A stretch of 5,307 nt of DNA from Spirochaetaceae bacterium. Lineage in GTDB: Bacteria > Spirochaetota > Spirochaetia > Treponematales > Breznakiellaceae. The notes under the pieces are model-generated. The model was not told where the DNA came from, made no database searches, and was given only the letters and a program-made list of their open reading frames with translations. The stretch spans positions 1 to 5,307 of the forward strand of contig JAISDF010000181.1 in assembly GCA_031265025.1 (NCBI GenBank), in the 5' to 3' direction. The position numbers and the translations under genes are program-made. This document shows, piece after piece, positions 1-5,307 of this stretch (positions are counted from its first letter, which is position 1; each line of letters starts with the position of its first letter).

Positions 1-1488
1 ACCGCCGGAATCAAGGCCCGCCGTTACCGGGACGCCATGCTTCCCGGAAGCCGCCCGGTTCACGCGGGGGTCTCGGGCAGTTTTGAGGGACTCGATGACG
101 ATCTTTCACTTCTGGGCGCCCCCTTTGTTGACGGAACCCTGCGCATCAGGGACTGGATTTCCGCGAGTTTTTCCATGTTTATTTACGGCTCAACCAAGTA
201 TCCGTCATCAGGCTATAATGTTCCCGGAACCTATAGCCCCTTTCCTGATCTGGTTTCCGATACCGCCGATGTAGGGCCGATAAAAATTTTACAGGACTGG
301 ACCTCGGCCCTTACCATAGGAACCAGCGACTTTTATTTCCAGTCAGGGCTTATACGCTCGTCGTTTGGCCCCTTCTACGACAACGGCGTTGTGGTAGGAC
401 CCCAGGCGGCGCGGGCGGGACATTTCAGCGTAAATTACAGGCGGCCCACCTGGTCCTTTGAGATGCTCTGGCTTGAGCTTGTCGCTACAACCAGCTCGGG
501 AAAAGAAGACAGCCGATTTCCCGACAAACATGTCATGTCCCATATCTTTACCTTCAAACCCATGCCGGAATTTGAACTTTCCCTTATAGAGTCCATAGTG
601 TGGGGCGGACGCATTGAACCGCTGTACCTGATTCCCTTTAACCAGCTCTTCGCGGCCCAGTCCATGGCTGATTTCGGCGACAATTCCTTCCTGGGCCTTA
701 TGGCGCGCTGGTCCTTTATCCGTAACGCCAAATTCTTCGGCCAGCTCTATGTGGACGATTTTCATTTTAACGATATTATCCGTCTCCACATCAATTCAAA
801 ATACAAACTTGCCGGCGAGCTGGGGATCATATGGGCCCCTGAACGGGGACCCCTCCAGTCCGTTTCCTTTGATTACACGGCGGTCCTTCCGTATATGTAC
901 ACCCACATGCGTAGTTTGGATGAAAAAACCTACGGTGACCGCTATCCCAGCCAGGTTTCCACCTCGCCCTCCCTCCACTCCACCTATACAGGCCAGCCCA
1001 ATTACCTGGACTACTCCCACGCGGGAAGAAACCTCGGCGCGGACCTGGATCCAAACAGCGACAGGGTAACAATCCGTACCACCTGGAGAACTCACCCCTC
1101 CCTGGACATTACCCTTTTGGGCTACTTCAGCCGCCACGGCAACGCTTCAGATAACAAGATAGCAGACAAACGCATGGACGGAAGGTACCATGACGGTACG
1201 ATCTTTGATGACGGCAACAATGACGGCGAGTGGAACGACGGGACTGGTCCTTATGGGACATCGGACGATTATGAAAACAACTACGACTATCTCCGTTTCC
1301 TTATCCAGCCCTTCCTTGAGACCAAACTTGCCGGAGGCGTAAATTTAAGCTGGCGTCTTCCCACGCCCATGGGTGATTTCACCTTCAATGTTGAATACCT
1401 TGCCGAATACTGCTGGAACCGTAATCTCGTCCCCGAGAACAACAGCCTGGTCCATTACTGGAGCATAGGAGGCTCCTACAGGTATTAA
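1..1488 (+). CDS. Wzi-like capsule-assembly outer-membrane beta-barrel protein, 5'-partial
   Basis: The frame is open from the first base, giving 495 visible codons ending in TAA. The first ATG (37) has no ribosome binding site and is followed by mature-protein-like sequence with no signal peptide, so the true start and export signal lie upstream. The product reads as an outer-membrane barrel: alternating aromatic/polar strands throughout and an aromatic C-terminus (W-S-I-G-G-S-Y-R-Y) suited to BAM-dependent insertion. The central part matches the pattern I know from Wzi-family proteins: ESIVWGGRIEPLYLIPFN at visible residues 197-214, then a D-N pair, then QLYVDDF at 248-254. Wzi of E. coli binds capsular polysaccharide at the cell surface; a similar glycan-anchoring role here is inferred. 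An Asp/Asn/Gly-rich insert near residues 395-420 looks like an extracellular loop. The gene converges on the glycan-type genes downstream. It could instead be a related barrel of unknown role; I am fairly sure of the outer-membrane class and less sure of Wzi. Confidence 0.72.
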   Translation, partial: TAGIKARRYRDAMLPGSRPVHAGVSGSFEGLDDDLSLLGAPFVDGTLRIRDWISASFSMFIYGSTKYPSSGYNVPGTYSPFPDLVSDTADVGPIKILQDWTSALTIGTSDFYFQSGLIRSSFGPFYDNGVVVGPQAARAGHFSVNYRRPTWSFEMLWLELVATTSSGKEDSRFPDKHVMSHIFTFKPMPEFELSLIESIVWGGRIEPLYLIPFNQLFAAQSMADFGDNSFLGLMARWSFIRNAKFFGQLYVDDFHFNDIIRLHINSKYKLAGELGIIWAPERGPLQSVSFDYTAVLPYMYTHMRSLDEKTYGDRYPSQVSTSPSLHSTYTGQPNYLDYSHAGRNLGADLDPNSDRVTIRTTWRTHPSLDITLLGYFSRHGNASDNKIADKRMDGRYHDGTIFDDGNNDGEWNDGTGPYGTSDDYENNYDYLRFLIQPFLETKLAGGVNLSWRLPTPMGDFTFNVEYLAEYCWNRNLVPENNSLVHYWSIGGSYRY

Positions 1489-1509
1489 ACGCTGTTGAAG
1501 CGCGCCGCG
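1489..1509. other. convergent intergenic gap
   Basis: Only 21 bases separate the TAA of the Wzi-like gene from the TAA of the minus-strand fusion gene. I see no convincing terminator: the best inverted repeat is AACGC (1488-1492) with GCGTT (1507-1511), a 5-bp stem around 14 bases with no U-run on either side. Transcripts from the two sides may therefore run into the opposite gene. Confidence 0.6.
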
Positions 1510-4194
1510 TTATTCGCTTTTCCAGGGGCCCCAGGAAGAAGCGGAAAAGATGTTCCCGCCGGTGAATTCCCTGGTCGCGGTAAAGTTGAACCGTACCGGG
1601 CCGTGACGCCGGGGCTGGAATGAGACTTCACTGCCTATGGTGAGGCTTCCTTTCTTTGCCTCGCCTGAAAGGGGCGTTCCGAGCCAGGGGTTGCGCGGCG
1701 CGTCAAGATCGGCGCCGACAAGGGAAGGCACATCGGCATTGGTCATAAATTCTTCGGACACAGAGAGGGCGCCCCGGCTTTCCCGCTCCTTCACCAGAAG
1801 CAGGGGATTATGGGCTGTTATTCCCCGGTCTTCAAATAGAGTATTGTAAAACGAAGAACTGCCGTGGTCAGAGACTATGATGATTCTCGTATTGTCATAG
1901 ACCCCTTCCTGTTTCAGGAAGTCAAGCCATTTGACTACCGCCTTCATGGCGGCCATAAAGGTATAGGTGTAGGCGGCGCTGTCCTCCGTGCCGAACTCGT
2001 CTATTTCCGCGCCGCTGTACCGTATTATCCCCGGTTTGGGCAAAAGATCACTCGTGTAGGCTCCGGGCTCATGGGTGGTTTCATTCATAAAAATATTGAG
2101 GGTATCCCCTCCGTCATCAATCCCGCAGAAATCGCTCAGGTAATAAAGGCTTGCGTACTCGGTTACCGCATGGCCGTAGTTATTTGACGCGCCGTCCCTC
2201 CACCACTGGCCCTTGTAATGAATGCCGTAGCGCAGCGCCGGCAGGGCTATCCTGAAAAAGCCGTACCTGAAAAGCACGTCAAAATCAAAACTCTCGATAA
2301 ACTTCTCCCCTTCCTGCGGAAATTCCTCCATAAACCTCTGGTTCATCCTTCCGTCTATATTCCGGGCCGTTACGTTCTCAAGGCCGCTGAAAACCGAAAT
2401 ATCCGGGACCAACTGGAGATTGGTCATGGTCGGGTCGGTAATGCTCACCCGGTAACCGGAACGGCCAAACAGGGCGGGAAGCAGGGTCAGGGCCTCGTTT
2501 ACCTTGTCCTTGAGGCTCGCGTCAAGCCTTGCGTTTATTTTGTCCGGTGTATAATCATAGCCTCCCATCAGGGGGGGGAGTCCCACTATAGTCGCCTGTC
2601 CGAAGGAAAGGGTATTGGGATAAAAGACAAAGCCGTCAAGGTCCGTATCGAGACCGGGCATTTTTTCCATAGCCTTGAAGAGGGCTATGCCTGTGGCGCG
2701 GTCAAGAAAGACAATGGCGTTATTGCGCCCTTTCCGGGTATACGGAAACACCGTTTCGGTCTGCCCTGCCGTGCCGCCCGGACGGACGCCGCTTTCAAGG
2801 CCCCTAAGGACTTTTTCTTCCCCGGCAAGGGTAACGAAATCTATTGCCGCCAGCGCCACGAGCGCCAGAGAGACGGCCTGGATGACGGTATAGAATATTT
2901 TTGTCTTTCCGGCAAAAAGGAAGATCACCGGAAGGACAAGGCAGGCAAGCAGGGCCAAAATATTGAACGAAAGGGGAAAGGCGTTAACCAGAAGAGCGGT
3001 GTCTTCTATCTTGAAGCTGTTTGTCATGGCGCCGTAGGAACCGCTCAGCACGAAAAGGCAGATCAGGGCAAGGATGGCCGCCGCCGAACTGCCGAAGGAG
3101 AGGAGCTTTCTCAGCGCCGGAGAAGCAAAGGCCCATATAAGAAGGGGAATCAGGACGCAGAAGGCGGCGCTTTCCACGCCGGTTCTCAGGATGAAGGCCC
3201 AGGGCCCGTTAAAATCTGAAACCGAAGAAGAGACGGTCCTGGCCGGTATGACAAGGCCGAGGAGCAGAAAAAGAACGGTCCAGGAAGAAAAATAAAGAAA
3301 AGCGCATTCTTTTGGATCGAGGTTCCTTTTGCCAAAAAAGGCAAGCAGCGCTTTGAATCCAAAAGGGGCAACGATCACCGCCAGGGCAAGACCCGAAAAG
3401 AGATATTTATACCGGTCAACATCGACAATGTCAAAAAGCACGGCCAGCATAAACAAAAAAGCCAGGGCGGAGATAAAACCCTGCGGGGCAAGGCCCGCCA
3501 GGTTCTTTTTCCCTGTCTTTTCAAGGGTGGCCATGACTATGTTTTTCCCCAGCGAATACAGGTTATTCATGGTCCAGTAGAGCACCAGGCCCGAAGGGGA
3601 ATTGTACAGGATGACAAGAAACAGCAGGGCCATGCCGTAGAGCTGCGCCTTTTCCCGCTTTCCCAGCCCCCTGGTATAGACCAGGGATGAAAGGATATTT
3701 ACGGCTGTCATCAGTATGGGCATGATATTTACCGAAAAACCGCCTATGGCAAGAAGGGCGTCGCCTCGGCCCAGGTCCGCAAGAAACCAGAATGATTCGC
3801 CTGAAAGACTTGAGGTATGGGCGAGGAATTGATAGGCGGCGAAGAAAAAGGGAATCTGCAGAAGGAGACCCATGCTTGATTTCAGTGCGGAAAGGGGCGA
3901 ATAGCCCATAACGCGGTAATAGGCGCTGATCATCATCTGCCTTTCGTCGCCCTTAAAGACAGCGCGGATTTCGGAGAGCTTTTTCTTCATCCTGTTCTGC
4001 AGTTCCCGTTCCTCCCTCTGCCAGGTTTCAGCCACGGCATAGACAGGGAGCAGCAGGGTGTTGAGCATGACGCTGAGTATGATTACCGCCATTCCGGGAT
4101 CATAAAAAATACGGGCAAAAAGGACAAAAAGAAATTCGATAATGACCCTGACGGGCCAGATGAAGAGAGTATAGGGAAGGTCAATCAGGGACAT
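1510..4194 (-). CDS. YidC/Oxa1-like membrane domain fused to a sulfatase/LTA-synthase-like periplasmic domain
   Basis: The protein has 894 residues; the ATG start at 4194 has a good ribosome binding site. Residues 10-29 resemble the interfacial helix of YidC. Residues 33-222 form a five-helix YidC core with a charged cytoplasmic loop (57-90), YSPLSALKSSMGLLLQIPFF (98-117), FLADLGRGD (137-145) and SPSGLVLYWTMNNLYS (199-214). Asn45 occupies the place of the conserved groove Arg. About seven more helices follow (near 238-257, 262-283, 297-316, 333-357, 369-387, 403-428, 433-453), with basic residues on the cytoplasmic side. Residues ~488-842 are an alkaline-phosphatase-superfamily domain: Asp498 (AIVFLD), Thr535 (FGQAT), Asp776-His777 (VSDHG), plus His707 (TTHEP) and His795. 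The topology places this domain outside. A phospho-substituent transfer or hydrolysis on a surface glycan or lipid is inferred; the substrate is unknown. Ordinary YidC proteins lack the C-terminal ~670 residues, so this is unlikely to be the housekeeping insertase. A poly-C tract interrupts the catalytic domain. Confidence 0.9.
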   Translation of the reverse strand: MSLIDLPYTLFIWPVRVIIEFLFVLFARIFYDPGMAVIILSVMLNTLLLPVYAVAETWQREERELQNRMKKKLSEIRAVFKGDERQMMISAYYRVMGYSPLSALKSSMGLLLQIPFFFAAYQFLAHTSSLSGESFWFLADLGRGDALLAIGGFSVNIMPILMTAVNILSSLVYTRGLGKREKAQLYGMALLFLVILYNSPSGLVLYWTMNNLYSLGKNIVMATLEKTGKKNLAGLAPQGFISALAFLFMLAVLFDIVDVDRYKYLFSGLALAVIVAPFGFKALLAFFGKRNLDPKECAFLYFSSWTVLFLLLGLVIPARTVSSSVSDFNGPWAFILRTGVESAAFCVLIPLLIWAFASPALRKLLSFGSSAAAILALICLFVLSGSYGAMTNSFKIEDTALLVNAFPLSFNILALLACLVLPVIFLFAGKTKIFYTVIQAVSLALVALAAIDFVTLAGEEKVLRGLESGVRPGGTAGQTETVFPYTRKGRNNAIVFLDRATGIALFKAMEKMPGLDTDLDGFVFYPNTLSFGQATIVGLPPLMGGYDYTPDKINARLDASLKDKVNEALTLLPALFGRSGYRVSITDPTMTNLQLVPDISVFSGLENVTARNIDGRMNQRFMEEFPQEGEKFIESFDFDVLFRYGFFRIALPALRYGIHYKGQWWRDGASNNYGHAVTEYASLYYLSDFCGIDDGGDTLNIFMNETTHEPGAYTSDLLPKPGIIRYSGAEIDEFGTEDSAAYTYTFMAAMKAVVKWLDFLKQEGVYDNTRIIIVSDHGSSSFYNTLFEDRGITAHNPLLLVKERESRGALSVSEEFMTNADVPSLVGADLDAPRNPWLGTPLSGEAKKGSLTIGSEVSFQPRRHGPVRFNFTATREFTGGNIFSASSWGPWKSE
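2571..2578 (-). repeat. 8-base poly-C tract inside the catalytic domain (possible phase-variable site)
   Basis: The coding strand has eight consecutive C residues within codons Leu539-Pro540-Pro541-Leu542, just after the predicted nucleophile Thr535. Loss of one C gives CTC CCC CCC TGA, an immediate stop. Gain of one C gives CCT GAT GGG AGG CTA TGA, a stop five codons after the tract. Either slip would leave the YidC-like and membrane parts intact and remove most of the catalytic domain. The tract and stops are directly visible; switching in cells is inferred. Confidence 0.6.
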
Positions 4195-5305
4195 CTATTT
4201 TTCCTGTTTCTACCAATGAAGTATATATTTTTCTGTAGTTTTTTCCCATAGCTTCCGCCGAATATTTTGATTCCGTCAGAGCCCTGCTTTTTCTGCCCAT
4301 TGCCAGGGTCTTTTCCCTGTCCGCGAGCATCGCCTCAAGCAGTTCCCTCCCCTCCCTCACGGAGCCGTATACATACCCGTTTTCACCGGGAACAACCAGG
4401 TCCCGGTTTCCCGGCACATCGCGGAGCAGCAGCGCGCAGGAAGCGTCCATGGCTTCAAGCACCCCGAAGGGAAGCCCTTCCCAGGCGGAACTTGAAAGGT
4501 AAACCAGGGTCCGGGAAAGGTAGTCCTCCATGACGGGCCTGTTTACCCAGCCGGTACAGGTAATATTGGAAGCGGTAAGTTCTTTTCTCAAGGGGCCGTC
4601 GCCTATCCAGAAAAAACCCGTGCCGGGGAAAGCCCCGGCTATGGCGTTAAAGAACGCGGGGTCTTTCTGCCGGCTGGCTATGCCGGTAAAGACAACGAGG
4701 CCGGCGTCAGGGGCCTTTTTCAGGTCAGAAGGGCTTACGCCGTTATAGACCCATACCGCTTCTTTACCACCGCCGAGGCCCCGGTAGAGTTCGGCCTCGC
4801 TTTTCCCGCAGCCGACTATGGTTCCCCCGAAGGCCCCGCCCGCCTTTTCAAGAAACCTGAAAAACGAGCGTTTGAGGGGGCTCACGTCGGTGCGGATAAA
4901 GGAAGCCCCGTGGGGCGTATATATGACCTTTTTTTTTCCAAGGACAAAGGCAGCTATACGGCCCAGGAAACCGGCCTTTGAAGAATGAAGGTGAATGACC
5001 GTTTTCTCTCCGGCCTCGCGTTTCAATATGGAAATAAGGGAAAAGAGGGCTCTGAGGTCGTTGACCGGGCTGATTTCCCTTCCCGCGTATTTCCAGGGGA
5101 TAAAAACCACGCCGGGGGGGAATTTCCCTTTTACATTATCAAGGGTATCCACCCACATTCTTGAACCGTGGACCACACTGTGCTGGAAATCCCTCAGCTC
5201 CCGGGTTATACTGATTACCGCTGTAGTAACCCCCGACGCGAAGGGTTCAAGCACGTGAATTATTTTCACAAATTCATAATAGAGAAACAGGGAGACCCCT
5301 GTCAA
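4181..5305 (-). CDS. glycosyltransferase family 4 (GT-B fold), start unresolved
   Basis: A cytoplasmic, retaining glycosyltransferase that would move a sugar from a nucleotide donor to a glycan or lipid-linked acceptor; neither sugar nor acceptor can be read from the sequence. Numbering from the TTG at 5305, the N-terminal Rossmann half has KIIHVLEPFASGV (14-26), IHLHSSKAGFLGR (104-116) and IYTPHG (128-133). The C-terminal half has YNGV (187-190), FTGIASRQKDP (206-216), WIGDGPLRKEL (233-243), TGWV (251-254) and the E-x7-E pair Glu276/Glu284 in AWEGLPFGVLEAM, a hallmark of GT4. About 360-374 residues is normal for the family. The GTG at 5269 would start the protein at VKIIHVLEP, the usual GT4 beginning, but no ribosome binding site precedes it. 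The frame is open to the window edge, so a start at 5305 or further upstream is possible. It overlaps the next gene by 14 bases, indicating one operon; the promoter is outside the window. Confidence 0.9.
   Translation of the reverse strand: MTGVSLFLYYEFVKIIHVLEPFASGVTTAVISITRELRDFQHSVVHGSRMWVDTLDNVKGKFPPGVVFIPWKYAGREISPVNDLRALFSLISILKREAGEKTVIHLHSSKAGFLGRIAAFVLGKKKVIYTPHGASFIRTDVSPLKRSFFRFLEKAGGAFGGTIVGCGKSEAELYRGLGGGKEAVWVYNGVSPSDLKKAPDAGLVVFTGIASRQKDPAFFNAIAGAFPGTGFFWIGDGPLRKELTASNITCTGWVNRPVMEDYLSRTLVYLSSSAWEGLPFGVLEAMDASCALLLRDVPGNRDLVVPGENGYVYGSVREGRELLEAMLADREKTLAMGRKSRALTESKYSAEAMGKNYRKIYTSLVETGKIDVPD
4202..4205 (-). promoter_or_regulatory. ribosome binding site of the YidC-sulfatase fusion gene
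   Basis: AGGA (within ACAGGAAAAATAG) lies 7 bases before the ATG at 4194 and is inside the last codons of the glycosyltransferase gene. It supports this ATG as the start and suggests translational coupling with the upstream gene, whose TGA (4183-4181) lies 14 bases into the overlap. Confidence 0.75.
4929..4937 (-). repeat. 9-base poly-A tract in the glycosyltransferase gene
   Basis: The coding strand reads GGA AAA AAA AAG GTC (Gly123-Lys-Lys-Lys-Val), a run of nine A that contains the slippery heptamer A AAA AAG. Losing one A would bring a TGA into frame about 18 codons downstream. Runs of this length are known sites of RNA-polymerase slippage, but no use of that here is shown. Confidence 0.45.
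5114..5120 (-). repeat. 7-base poly-C tract in the glycosyltransferase gene
   Basis: Seven C residues on the coding strand span codons Phe62-Pro63-Pro64 (TTC CCC CCC GGC). The run is short for strong slippage, but it lies in the same operon as the 8-C tract of the downstream gene. A one-base loss would end translation at the TGA about 30 codons on (ATA TTG AAA read as CCA TAT TGA). Confidence 0.35.
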
Positions 5306-5307
5306 TC

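Noticed and set aside
37..39. ATG at 37 as the true start of the Wzi-like gene
   Set aside because: The frame continues upstream to the window edge, no ribosome binding site precedes it, and no signal peptide follows, which an outer-membrane protein needs.
343..789. A 148-codon minus-strand open frame within the Wzi-like gene
   Set aside because: It is antisense to a strand-patterned outer-membrane protein, has no recognisable domain, and is one of several overlapping shadow frames there.
1466..1478. Palindrome TAGGAGGCTCCTA near the end of the Wzi-like gene
   Set aside because: The arms are separated by one base, so it cannot fold as a hairpin with that stem, and it is explained by the codons for I-G-G-S-Y in the final beta strand.
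1488..1511. Inverted repeat AACGC...GCGTT between the convergent genes as a terminator
   Set aside because: The stem is only 5 bp with a 14-base loop and no T-run follows on either strand.
2218..3219. A 333-codon open frame on the plus strand, opposite the fusion gene
   Set aside because: It lies entirely antisense to a gene with clear domain motifs. Its translation is low-complexity, Lys/Gly/Gln-rich and matches no family pattern, as expected for the shadow of a membrane-protein gene.
3520..4194. Naming the fusion gene yidC
   Set aside because: The core is YidC-like, but the groove arginine is replaced, two thirds of the protein is other domains, and the neighbours are glycan genes rather than rnpA/rpmH. 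The symbol would mislead.

Overview
The window suggests a diderm bacterium, most plausibly a spirochaete of the Treponema group. The reasons are an outer-membrane beta-barrel protein ending in an aromatic residue, a fairly high-GC base composition, and the style of the surface-glycan genes. The taxon is inferred from protein character only and is not certain. There are three protein genes and no RNA genes, CRISPR arrays or insertion sequences that I can see. Coding density is close to complete.

Layout. Positions 1-1488 (+) hold the 3' part of a gene for a Wzi-like (capsule-assembly type) outer-membrane beta-barrel protein; its start lies left of the window. After a 21-base convergent gap comes a two-gene minus-strand unit, read right to left. 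A family 4 glycosyltransferase (4181-5305) overlaps by 14 bases the start of an 894-residue membrane protein (1510-4194).

The 894-residue protein is the main point of interest. Its first ~225 residues are a recognisable YidC/Oxa1 insertase core. About seven further membrane helices follow, and then a C-terminal alkaline-phosphatase-superfamily (sulfatase / LTA-synthase-like) domain predicted to lie outside the cytoplasmic membrane. The YidC core has Asn at the position of the conserved groove arginine, whereas the sulfatase-type domain keeps its expected metal ligands and threonine nucleophile. An 8-base C tract lies four codons after the nucleophile, and a one-base slip in either direction gives a stop within a few codons.

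Taken together, the genes suggest a cell-surface polysaccharide locus: a cytoplasmic GT4 enzyme building a glycan, a membrane protein that may add a phospho-substituent (for example from a phospholipid) to a glycan or lipid on the outer face, and an outer-membrane barrel for surface attachment or display. The pathway and substrates are inference. The domain assignments rest on motifs read from the sequence.
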